A stretch of DNA of 5,027 bases from Bacillota bacterium. GTDB taxonomy: Bacteria; Bacillota_I; Bacilli_A; Erysipelotrichales; Erysipelotrichaceae. The stretch lies in assembly GCA_023426935.1 (NCBI GenBank), contig JAEZBR010000015.1:1-5027 (forward strand). Direction: 5' to 3'. This document shows, in pieces, positions 1 to 4,914 of this stretch. The first letter of the stretch is position 1. The number at the start of each line of letters is the position of its first letter. Under the pieces are notes generated by a model. That model searched no databases. It worked only from the letters and a program-made list of their open reading frames with translations, and was not told the origin of the DNA. A program made the translations under genes and the position numbers.

Positions 1-193
1 GGAAAGGATAATCACTGTAAAAAGGATAATTTCTTTTCTTTTGTCCGGCTAAAAAAGAAGATTCGTTGGCACTGCCGGCCGATACGCCGATACAAAGATC
101 GAAATTAATATTTTGATCAAGACAGTAATCAAACACTCCAGACGCATACATTCCCCGTAAACCACCGCCAACATCGATAATTCCGGTTTTCAT
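1..193 (-). CDS. Patatin-like phospholipase family protein (5' end only, runs off the window)
   Basis: The 64 visible N-terminal residues carry the two hallmarks of bacterial patatin-like acyl hydrolases. There is a glycine-rich oxyanion-hole loop GGGLRG at residues 9-14, and the nucleophile elbow GVSAGS at residues 36-41, with Ser38 as the expected catalytic serine. The Asp of the Ser-Asp dyad would lie beyond the window edge. Members of this family (RssA/YjjU-like, roughly 280-300 residues) hydrolyse acyl esters or phospholipids and are usually cytosolic or membrane-associated; no signal peptide is seen here. The start is fixed by AGGAGG on the minus strand (200-205), 6 nt before the ATG. 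The gene diverges from the operon at 315. Family assignment is firm; substrate is unknown. Confidence 0.9.
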   Translation of the reverse strand, partial: MKTGIIDVGGGLRGMYASGVFDYCLDQNINFDLCIGVSAGSANESSFLAGQKKRNYPFYSDYPF

Positions 194-221
194 CGTTTGC
201 CTCCTGACCTATCTACTTTCT

Positions 222-249
222 ATTTTCGATTTAATAGTTATGTTGTCAA
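222..249 (-). promoter_or_regulatory. Candidate promoter of the patatin-like gene
   Basis: On the minus strand a perfect TTGACA (-35; plus positions 244-249) is followed after 16 bp by GAAAAT (-10; 222-227), which matches TATAAT at four of six positions. It would give a leader of about 25 nt before the ATG. The -35 is convincing and the -10 is weak. It lies back-to-back with the promoter of the operon starting at 315. Confidence 0.4.
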
Positions 250-283
250 TTAACATTCGGCCATATTTGTTCAAATGATTACC

Positions 284-304
284 TGTTATAATAATTCTAA
301 GGAG
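284..304 (+). promoter_or_regulatory. Extended -10 promoter and ribosome binding site of the 315-2476 operon
   Basis: TGTTATAAT (284-292) is a perfect extended -10 (TGn plus TATAAT). No good -35 is found 16-18 bp upstream (TATTTG at 264-269), as is typical of extended -10 promoters. The start site would be near 299, making a very short leader. AAGGAG (299-304) precedes the ATG at 315 by 10 nt. Because predicted +1 and Shine-Dalgarno nearly coincide, true initiation may be a few bases upstream. A 5-2-5 dyad (ATTTG-TT-CAAAT, 265-276) lies over the -35 position and might be an operator. Confidence 0.5.
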
Positions 305-314
305 TGAGAGTTTT

Positions 315-563
315 ATGCCCAAAGTAAAATTAACTGTAGTCAGCAGTAAATGTCGTTGTGGTTATCTCAAAGAAGGGGAAGAGTTTATCGTTGAAGATCT
401 TTGTCCGCCGATCTGTCATGAATTATGGAATTGTATCTATCCGTCGGTTTATGCCCTTCAGAACGGTGCAACGCTTGATTATGGAAATAAAAGGGCGAAA
501 CGCTTCGAAATTAAATGTCCGGATGAAGGTCGGGTAGTGATTCATGGCGAAGTCATAGAGTAA
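315..563 (+). CDS. TIGR04076 family small protein
   Basis: This 82-residue protein of unknown function resembles the TIGR04076 family. It has an N-terminal beta strand KVKLTVV, then a Cys-containing turn (C13, C15), the phrase EGEEFIV at residues 20-26, a middle CPPICHELW segment (C30, C34), and a C-terminal strand beginning at C68. Family members often share a C-terminal 'C..DG.RPVVF.IE' pattern, here present as CPDEGRVVIHGEVIE (68-82). Six cysteines in 82 residues suggest metal binding or redox sensitivity, but no standard zinc or iron-sulfur motif is clear. It has no signal peptide or membrane segment. It is first in the operon, 42 bp ahead of the YoaP-type gene, with no terminator in between. 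The family call comes from pattern memory, not a search. Confidence 0.75.
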   Translation: MPKVKLTVVSSKCRCGYLKEGEEFIVEDLCPPICHELWNCIYPSVYALQNGATLDYGNKRAKRFEIKCPDEGRVVIHGEVIE

Positions 564-605
564 GAATTAATTATTCATGCTAATCTATAAATACGAGGTC
601 TAGTT

Positions 606-1376
606 ATGAATACTAATAATTACGAATATTTAAATCTAACGAATGATAATCTTCACAATGAACATCTTTGTTGTATCATCCGTAGTAAAGTAAGCCATCC
701 CGGGGTCGAAAAGAAACGGGAGTGGCTTTCGCAAAGAATTAAAGATGGTCATGTCTTTCGCAAGCTGAACGCGAAAGGTTGCGCCTTTATCGAGTATGCG
801 CCTTTGGAGAAAGCTTTCGTTCCGATTGAGGGGAAGAATTATTTCTACCTTTATTGCGAATGGGTCAACGGTGAAGTTAAAGGTCAGGGTTATGGGAAGG
901 AATTAATGGAATACTGTCTTGAGGATGCGAAGAAACATGGGCGATCTGGGATCTGTATGCTCGGAGCCCAAAAACAGAAAGCTTGGTTATCGGATCAAAA
1001 CTTCGCAAAATCATTTGGGTTTAAAGTAGTCGATTCAACGCCTAGCGGTTATGAATTATTGGCACTTTCTTTTGACGGAGCACTGCCGAAATTTACCGTA
1101 AACGCGAAGACGGAAAAGATTTTAAATAAGGAATTAACGATCTATTATGATTTCCAATGTCCCTATATGTATCAGACTATCGAATTAATTAAACAATATG
1201 GAATCGATCATCGTATTCCGGTAAATTTGATTGAAGTTAAAAACTTACAACAGGCGAAAGATTTACCTTGTGCCTTTAATAATTTCGCAGTCTTTTATCA
1301 AGGAAAGTTCCAAACCGTCAATTTATTAACCAACGATTCTTTGGAAAGGATCTTAAAAAATAATGGAAATAATTAA
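606..1376 (+). CDS. yoaP: GNAT acetyltransferase with C-terminal YoaP domain
   Basis: This 256-residue protein has two parts. Residues about 1-155 are a GNAT N-acetyltransferase domain; the acetyl-CoA pyrophosphate loop is KGQGYG (92-97), close to the (R/Q)xxGx(G/A) signature, followed by the helix GKELMEYCLEDAKKHG. Residues about 175-250 form a thioredoxin-like YoaP module, with strand ELTIYYDFQCPYMYQT (C185-P186 at the helix start) and the later LPCAFNNFAVFYQGKF stretch, where P221 is a possible cis-proline. The length matches Bacillus subtilis YoaP (about 250 residues), whose substrate is not established. GAGG at 595-598 sits 7 nt before the ATG. The last 14 bp overlap the next acetyltransferase, suggesting translational coupling. 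Domain calls are firm. The single Cys in CPYM means dithiol chemistry of the usual CxxC type is not expected. Confidence 0.85.
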   Translation: MNTNNYEYLNLTNDNLHNEHLCCIIRSKVSHPGVEKKREWLSQRIKDGHVFRKLNAKGCAFIEYAPLEKAFVPIEGKNYFYLYCEWVNGEVKGQGYGKELMEYCLEDAKKHGRSGICMLGAQKQKAWLSDQNFAKSFGFKVVDSTPSGYELLALSFDGALPKFTVNAKTEKILNKELTIYYDFQCPYMYQTIELIKQYGIDHRIPVNLIEVKNLQQAKDLPCAFNNFAVFYQGKFQTVNLLTNDSLERILKNNGNN

Positions 1377-1836
1377 GATAAGGGAACATTCGGAAATGAT
1401 TGATGAAGCTAGTTCTTGGTTTAGTGTTCGTTGGAAAATTCCTAAGGAAGCTTATGAGGAAAGTATGCATGTTTGTGCAAATAAATCATCCGGGATTCCG
1501 CAATGGTATCTCGCAAGGGAAGATACTCGGATTGTTGGTGGACTAGAGGTTATTCAGAATGATTTTCATGATCGTAAAGAGCTCAGTCCCAATGTCTGTG
1601 CCGTTTATGTGGAACCTAATTACCGCAATAAAGGTCTTGCCGGAAAATTACTTCAGGAAGTTTGCTTAGATATGCAGAAAATGGGTTACGATACTTTATA
1701 TTTAATCACGATGCATACTTCATTCTATGAAAGATATGGTTGGACTTATTTATGTCAGGTGCAGGGGGATAATGACAAACATCCTTCAAGAATGTATATC
1801 CATGAAATGAAAGAAGGAAAGAATAATGAACTATGA
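1363..1836 (+). CDS. GNAT family N-acetyltransferase
   Basis: A single-domain GNAT enzyme of 157 residues, a normal length for the family, transferring an acetyl group from acetyl-CoA to an amine. Motif A is VYVEPNYRNKGLAGKLL, with the CoA-binding loop R88-N-K-G91-L-A93 fitting (R/Q)xxGx(G/A). The C-terminal motif B region HTSFYERYGWTYL (118-130) is typical of the family. The N-terminal region has the usual alpha1-alpha2 substrate-side helices. It starts inside the preceding gene (14-bp overlap) behind GGAAAGGA (1343-1350), and its own 3' end overlaps the next gene by 11 bp. The substrate cannot be told: candidates include aminoglycoside-like drugs, polyamines, amino acids or protein termini. 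The sequence shows none of the features that would single out a named resistance enzyme. Confidence 0.88.
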   Translation: MEIIKIREHSEMIDEASSWFSVRWKIPKEAYEESMHVCANKSSGIPQWYLAREDTRIVGGLEVIQNDFHDRKELSPNVCAVYVEPNYRNKGLAGKLLQEVCLDMQKMGYDTLYLITMHTSFYERYGWTYLCQVQGDNDKHPSRMYIHEMKEGKNNEL

Positions 1837-2476
1837 GATTATTAACTTGGATACTTATTATCGTAAAGATGTCTTTAAACATTTCTCACAAGATTGTAAG
1901 TGTTCGTTATCGCTTACTTCCCGCATCGATGTGACTGAATTAAAAGAATGTTCGGATAAAACCAAAACGAAGTTTTATCTTAACTTTCTTTATTTATTAT
2001 GTAAGGTCTTAAACTCCCGACGCGATTATCGGATGGCCTATCTCTGGAAGGAAGAAAAATTAATCTGTTTCGATCAAATTAATCCGACACATTATCTTTT
2101 CCATGAAGATACCGAAACCTGCAGCCCCATCTATTCAACCTATAATGAGGACTATCAAACTTTCTATCAGATGGCTTTAGAGGATATGGAGAAAGGAAAA
2201 ATGATTAATGAATATAGTTTAGATGCCGAAAATCATCCGAACTGGTTCGATGCTTCATATATTTCTTGGTTATCCTATGATTCTTTGAATCTTGAATTAC
2301 CGGATGGCTACCTTTATTTCCAACCGATAATTAACTGGGGCCGATACCGACAAGAGAATGATAGATTAATGATGCCGGTAACCGTTCGGATGAATCATGC
2401 GATTGCGGATGGATATTTAGTTTCTCAGGTATTTATCTTATTGGAAAAAGAAATAAAAGCGTTTTGCCAGAATTAA
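1826..2476 (+). CDS. CatA-like O-acetyltransferase (chloramphenicol acetyltransferase fold)
   Basis: This 216-residue protein has the length and full motif order of type A chloramphenicol acetyltransferases. It has an N-terminal block with SLSLTSRIDVTELK (27-40), corresponding to CAT 'SLT.KIDIT.L'. FDASYISWLSYDSLNLEL (141-158) corresponds to 'F..S..PW.SF.SFNL'. The catalytic block is NHAIADGY (190-197), with H191 as general base and D195. Ser144 is 47 residues before H191, the same spacing as Ser148-His195 in CAT-III (from memory), so the oxyanion-stabilising serine is kept. Differences from classical CATs are NH instead of HH, A for C before D195, and SW for PW. These make it a CAT-like enzyme that may act on another hydroxyl compound or xenobiotic. 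AAGGAA (1814-1819) serves as its ribosome binding site inside the previous gene. It closes the operon. Confidence 0.85.
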   Translation: MNYEIINLDTYYRKDVFKHFSQDCKCSLSLTSRIDVTELKECSDKTKTKFYLNFLYLLCKVLNSRRDYRMAYLWKEEKLICFDQINPTHYLFHEDTETCSPIYSTYNEDYQTFYQMALEDMEKGKMINEYSLDAENHPNWFDASYISWLSYDSLNLELPDGYLYFQPIINWGRYRQENDRLMMPVTVRMNHAIADGYLVSQVFILLEKEIKAFCQN

Positions 2477-3367
2477 TTAGCCTAAGTGTTCTCTTAGGGC
2501 TTTGATTAAGATTTCAACATCTTTAGGTGGGTTTAAGGAATATAGGATTCCATAGGGAATACTGTAATCCCAATTGACTGGAATCGTAACTAGACCGGGG
2601 TGCACATTCTTCCAACATTCAATTGTGAGTAAAACATTATCGGTCTCGGCACAACGGTTAAAAACTGCAAGATCATAGAAAGAATCGGTATCCTCGCTCT
2701 TGATTTGAGGATGACCAGTTTGTAAGTCATGGCGAATAAAATCGTTAACGCCGGAATCACCTTGCTTGACCATCATTAGAGTATACCCTTCAAGATCTTT
2801 GACCTGAAGGATTTTTTTATTCGCCAGAGGATGACCACGACGGACGGCGACCATTTTTTTATAACGACCGACTGGCAAAAAATTCGCCAAAGAGAGCCAG
2901 GTCTTGGAATCGCAAACGCCGATCAAAAAATCAAACTTCTTTCCTAGTTGAGAGATCTCGGCAATGATACCTCGATGATCATCCTCAAAAGGAACTAAAT
3001 GTAACTTATAATTCAAAAATTCATTGTTAACGGTATACCAAAGATCCATGAAAGGCTTTGCCGGATTCAATAAGGAAGTACCGACACAGAAAGTCTGTTT
3101 ATAAGCGGTTTCTAGTTCTTTGGCCGCATTGATCGATTTATGCGAATAGTCGATCATAAACTTCGCATCGTCATAGATTTGTTTCCCGCTTGGTGTTAAC
3201 ATAACCCCGGAAGAAGCTCTTTGGATCAAAGTCAAACCTAAATGTTCCTCTAAAGCGTTTATCTGCTTCATAATCGCGGTTGGAGAAAGAAATAGTTTAG
3301 CTGCGGCCTTATTAAAACTTCCGGTATCAACTACTACGATAAAGGTATCTAATAAAGGATTGTACAT
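2477..3367 (-). CDS. LysR-type transcriptional regulator
   Basis: A 296-residue regulator of normal LysR length. Residues 1-60 are the winged helix-turn-helix, with the family signature from FIVVVDTGSFNKAAAKLFLS through EEHLGLTLIQR (positions 9-50) and the wing MLTPSG. A linker helix follows to about residue 85, then a two-lobed effector-binding domain. The ligand cannot be inferred. The start at 3367 is preferred over an in-frame ATG 21 bp upstream because AAAGG (3374-3378) lies 6 nt from it, whereas the upstream ATG has no ribosome binding site. It is divergent from the flavodoxin operon, the usual LysR arrangement for a regulator of its neighbours, and convergent with the acetyltransferase operon. 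It probably senses a small molecule or redox-active compound; this is inferred from context only. Confidence 0.92.
   Translation of the reverse strand: MYNPLLDTFIVVVDTGSFNKAAAKLFLSPTAIMKQINALEEHLGLTLIQRASSGVMLTPSGKQIYDDAKFMIDYSHKSINAAKELETAYKQTFCVGTSLLNPAKPFMDLWYTVNNEFLNYKLHLVPFEDDHRGIIAEISQLGKKFDFLIGVCDSKTWLSLANFLPVGRYKKMVAVRRGHPLANKKILQVKDLEGYTLMMVKQGDSGVNDFIRHDLQTGHPQIKSEDTDSFYDLAVFNRCAETDNVLLTIECWKNVHPGLVTIPVNWDYSIPYGILYSLNPPKDVEILIKALREHLG
2479..2503. terminator. Candidate bidirectional hairpin between convergent genes
   Basis: AGCCTAAG (2479-2486), a 6-nt loop and CTTAGGGCT (2493-2501) form a stem with one bulged G. On the plus strand it is followed by TTTGATT, a weak U tract; on the minus strand by TAATTAATT. 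It lies just after the operon stop (2474-2476) but inside the last codons of the LysR gene, which is where a terminator for the acetyltransferase operon would be expected given that the two stop codons abut. The stem is short, so efficiency may be modest. Confidence 0.45.
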
Positions 3368-3388
3368 AATTCGCCTTTCTATTAACAT

Positions 3389-3411
3389 TTAGTTAATACC
3401 ATTATAACTAA
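3389..3411. promoter_or_regulatory. Putative LysR operator (7-9-7 dyad)
   Basis: TTAGTTA (3389-3395) and TAACTAA (3405-3411) are perfect inverted copies with a 9-bp spacer, centred at 3400. The dyad contains the T-N11-A core (T3394, A3406) described for LysR-type binding sites. It covers the -10 and start site of lysR itself, which fits autorepression. Its centre is about 54 bp upstream of the predicted start of the flavodoxin transcript, compatible with activation there. Binding is inferred. Confidence 0.5.
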
Positions 3412-3429
3412 TCGGAGATTCTAAAACAA
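3401..3429 (-). promoter_or_regulatory. Promoter of the LysR-type regulator gene
   Basis: On the minus strand TTGTTT (-35; 3424-3429) and a perfect TATAAT (-10; 3401-3406) are separated by 17 bp. Transcription would begin near 3394, giving a leader of about 27 nt containing the AAAGG ribosome binding site. The -10 lies inside the dyad at 3389-3411, so a protein bound there would block it. Confidence 0.6.
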
Positions 3430-3447
3430 TCAAAAAGGTTTTATAAA
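3419..3447 (+). promoter_or_regulatory. Candidate promoter of the flavodoxin-reductase operon
   Basis: TATAAA (-10; 3442-3447) is preceded after 17 bp by TTCTAA (3419-3424), a poor -35. A weak -35 downstream of a LysR-type dyad is the pattern expected for an activator-dependent promoter. Start would be near 3454, giving a leader of about 24 nt with AGGAGG at 3463-3468. Confidence 0.45.
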
Positions 3448-3477
3448 TAAGGTAACAAACCAAGGAGGAATTATGAA

Positions 3478-3984
3478 ATGGCTAGTTTGATCGCCTATTT
3501 TTCCCGCAAGGATGAGAATTATGTAAGTGGGACATTAAAGTATTTAGAAGTCGGTAATACGAAGATTGTCGCTACTATGTTACAGAAGTTAACCGGCAGT
3601 GATCTCTTCTTCATTGAAATGAAAGAGCCTTATGCCGAAAAGTATAACGATTGTATCGAACAAGCTCAGGAAGACCAGAAGAAGAATGCTAGACCGGAAC
3701 TTAAGAAATATCTTAAGGATCTTGATCAATATGACACTATTTATTTAGGCTATCCCAATTATTGGGGGACGATGCCGATGGTGGTATTCACATTCTTAGA
3801 TCACTATAATCTAAAAGGAAAGACGATCAAACCGTTCTGTACCAATGAAGGAAGTGGCTTAGGCCGCAGCATGGAAGATTTAAAGAAAGAATGTCCGGAG
3901 GCGATCATTAAACCGGGCTTAGCGATCAATGGCAGTCGGGTCAATGATTGTGATGTGCAACTTCAGAAATGGGTCAAGGAATAA
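3478..3984 (+). CDS. Flavodoxin family protein (Flavodoxin_4 type)
   Basis: A cytosolic 168-residue FMN-binding electron carrier. The N-terminal strand LIAYFSR leads into a phosphate-binding loop region (residues 7-15, with a later GNT at 26-28), here longer than in classical flavodoxins, as in the Flavodoxin_4 group. YPNYWGTMP (92-100) is the loop contacting the isoalloxazine ring, and CTNEGSGLGRS (121-131) is the third flavin-side loop with the family's 'T..GSG.G.S' pattern. No signal peptide or membrane segment is present. The start at 3478 is chosen over an ATG at 3473, which reads only five codons; AGGAGG lies 9 nt before 3478. It is the first gene of a two-gene operon divergent from lysR. 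Its electron partner may be the adjacent reductase, though this is inference. Confidence 0.9.
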   Translation: MASLIAYFSRKDENYVSGTLKYLEVGNTKIVATMLQKLTGSDLFFIEMKEPYAEKYNDCIEQAQEDQKKNARPELKKYLKDLDQYDTIYLGYPNYWGTMPMVVFTFLDHYNLKGKTIKPFCTNEGSGLGRSMEDLKKECPEAIIKPGLAINGSRVNDCDVQLQKWVKE

Positions 3985-4713
3985 ATGAGTAAACCTTATA
4001 TCTTCTGCCACATGATGACTTCCCTAGACGGAAAGATCATGGGTGATTACCTGAAAAGTAAGGAAGGGGAAAAAGCTGGAGAACTATTCTATGATTTAGC
4101 GTTCGGTAAAGATCCTTATTATCACCATCAAGGTTGGTTATCCGGCCGGATTACCACTGACGATAACTTCACCTTCTACGAATTGCCGGAATTGAATAAG
4201 AATACGAAAAAAGTTCCGGAAGGTGATTATCTTACAAACACTAATTGCGGGATGTATTATGTTTCGGTCGATCCTTCCGGGAAATTAGGCTGGAAGAATA
4301 ATTATGTTCAATACGGCGATACTAAAGCACAGGTGATTGAAATCTTAACTAAGAAAGTGACGAATGAATATTTAGACTTTCTAAGCAGAAAAAAGATTCC
4401 ATATCTTATTTCCGGTGAAGAGAGAATCGATTTTACCGAAGTAATGGATAAATTAAAGAAGATTTATGGCATAGAGACTCTGATGTTGGGTGGTGGGGCG
4501 ATCTTGAACTGGTCATTTATAGCGACCGGGATGTGTGATGAAGTAAGTATCGTCATCGCCGCCAGTGCCGATGGTTCTCCGGATACTGCCTCGATTTTTA
4601 ACGCCAAAAAATACGGTTCGACTTTAGTCCGGAATTTTAAACTAATGGAGATAAAGAGTTTTGAGAATACGGTTTGGTTAAGATATAAAGTTATAAATAA
4701 ATTCGAACAGTAA
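3985..4713 (+). CDS. RibD C-terminal / dihydrofolate reductase-like family protein
   Basis: A 242-residue NAD(P)H-dependent reductase-like protein of the RibD_C superfamily. The N-terminal strand carries MTSLDGKI (11-18), the equivalent of the 'SLDGkia' motif. The nucleotide-binding turn is LMLGGGAILNWSF (167-178) with GGG at 169-171, followed by the DEVSIVIAAS strand (184-194). It lacks the deaminase domain of full RibD, so a role in riboflavin synthesis is not implied; stand-alone members are often annotated as dihydrofolate reductase family proteins with unknown substrates. The insert around residues 22-85 is larger than in YwjB-like proteins. Its ATG follows the flavodoxin stop with no gap, and AAGGA (3976-3980) lies inside the previous gene, so coupled translation is likely. 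Pairing with a flavodoxin suggests a flavin or quinone/xenobiotic reduction role. Confidence 0.85.
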   Translation: MSKPYIFCHMMTSLDGKIMGDYLKSKEGEKAGELFYDLAFGKDPYYHHQGWLSGRITTDDNFTFYELPELNKNTKKVPEGDYLTNTNCGMYYVSVDPSGKLGWKNNYVQYGDTKAQVIEILTKKVTNEYLDFLSRKKIPYLISGEERIDFTEVMDKLKKIYGIETLMLGGGAILNWSFIATGMCDEVSIVIAASADGSPDTASIFNAKKYGSTLVRNFKLMEIKSFENTVWLRYKVINKFEQ

Positions 4714-4719
4714 ACAATT

Positions 4720-4748
4720 TTGTGGATAAATACAGTGCCTGATATAAT
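4720..4748 (+). promoter_or_regulatory. Strong sigma-A-type promoter of a structured leader
   Basis: TTGTGG (4720-4725), a 17-bp spacer and a perfect TATAAT (4743-4748) preceded by TGA (extended -10) form the best promoter in the window. It begins 7 bp after the reductase stop. The predicted start (about 4754-4756) falls on the first base of the first hairpin of the leader at 4755. No protein gene of any size follows before the IS element. Confidence 0.75.
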
Positions 4749-4754
4749 GGTATA

Positions 4755-4838
4755 GCCAAATATAGAAACACTTAAGCAGCTATCTAGCTCTATGTTTGGC
4801 GACATCTCCGTTAGATGGCTGCTTAAGTGACGGAGATG
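4755..4838 (+). promoter_or_regulatory. Structured RNA leader with three interleaved complementary pairs (putative attenuator)
   Basis: Three helices can be read directly. a:a' is GCCAAATATAG (4755-4765) with CTATGTTTGGC (4790-4800), 11 bp with one G-U. b:b' is CACTTAAGCAGCTATCTA (4769-4786) with TAGATGGCTGCTTAAGTG (4812-4829), 18 bp with one G-U. c:c' is CATCTCCGT (4803-4811) with ACGGAGATG (4830-4838), 9 perfect bp. Order is a-b-a'-c-b'-c', so b sits in the loop of hairpin a:a' and b' in the loop of hairpin c:c'. No linker separates b' from c', so full b:b' and c:c' cannot coexist. c' contains GGAG. This is the logic of ermC/cat-type translational attenuators, in which one conformation hides a ribosome binding site, although no leader peptide with a ribosome binding site is seen. 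I do not recognise it as a known RNA family. A regulatory sRNA or a DNA-level dyad cluster are alternatives. Confidence 0.55.
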
Positions 4839-4846
4839 CCGCTATG
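4832..4846 (+). promoter_or_regulatory. Putative ribosome binding site and start codon of the leader's (now interrupted) gene
   Basis: GGAG (4832-4835) is followed after 8 nt by ATG (4844-4846), a normal initiation spacing, and GGAG lies in helix c:c' of the leader. The reading frame is ATG CCG TAA: it stops at once because the IS66-type end begins at 4849. Only five bases of the supposed gene remain. It may continue on the far side of the element, outside this window. Confidence 0.4.
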
Positions 4847-4848
4847 CC

Positions 4849-4862
4849 GTAAGCGTCAAGCG
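4849..4862. repeat. Probable terminal inverted repeat of the IS66-type element
   Basis: GTAAGCGTCAAGCG begins with the GTAA terminus of IS66-family inverted repeats. The inner limit of the repeat is unknown because the partner repeat is not in the window. Position 4849 is chosen because the sequence to its left belongs to the structured leader and its ribosome binding site. Confidence 0.5.
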
Positions 4863-4878
4863 TTAGACATAGGGTGAT

Positions 4879-4914
4879 AAAAGAAAAGATACAGCTGATC
4901 AGTGCCGTATCTTT
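4879..4914 (-). terminator. Intrinsic terminator of the IS66-type transposase gene
   Basis: Read on the minus strand, AAAGATACGGC (4914-4904) pairs with GCTGTATCTTT (4895-4885) over 11 bp with one G-U and an 8-nt loop, followed by TCTTTTA. The pairing is complete only on the minus strand (the plus strand has an A-C mismatch), which supports use in transposase direction. The transposase stop codon (4899-4901) lies in the loop. Confidence 0.65.

Noticed and set aside
586..591. TATAAA as a promoter for the YoaP-type gene
   Set aside because: Its start site would fall on the ribosome binding site at 595-598, so it could not give a normally translated message; co-transcription from upstream is more likely.
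3368..3388. Seven-codon N-terminal extension of the LysR-type gene
   Set aside because: No ribosome binding site precedes the upstream ATG, the extra residues are not part of the family's N-terminus, and a good site serves the ATG at 3367.
3473..3490. ATG at 3473 giving a five-codon peptide overlapping the flavodoxin start
   Set aside because: AGGAGG is only 4 nt away, too close for good initiation, and the ATG at 3478 has ideal spacing and opens the conserved protein.
4464..4805. Open frame of 113 codons on the minus strand
   Set aside because: It lies mostly antisense to the conserved C-terminal half of the RibD_C-type gene, runs through the strong promoter and the leader, and its protein resembles no family. 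It is a shadow frame.
4792..4830. Twelve-codon open frame (M F G D I S V R W L L K) inside the leader as a possible leader peptide
   Set aside because: There is no Shine-Dalgarno-like sequence upstream of its ATG, and its codons are explained by helices a', c and b'. It remains possible but unsupported.
4755..4838. Integron attC-like site (GTTAGAT core, folded dyads, acetyltransferase genes nearby)
   Set aside because: No matching RYYYAAC partner at the other end, no cassette arrangement, and a clear promoter drives the structure.
4790..4872. Pairing of 4790-4801 with 4861-4872 (12 bp with several G-U)
   Set aside because: The 3' strand lies inside the IS66-type end, so the two sequences were probably not originally together, and a match with this many wobble pairs is not rare by chance.
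4733..4906. CAGTGCC repeated at 4733-4739 and 4900-4906
   Set aside because: Seven bases only, in unrelated contexts (promoter spacer and transposase 3' end), with no further similarity around them.
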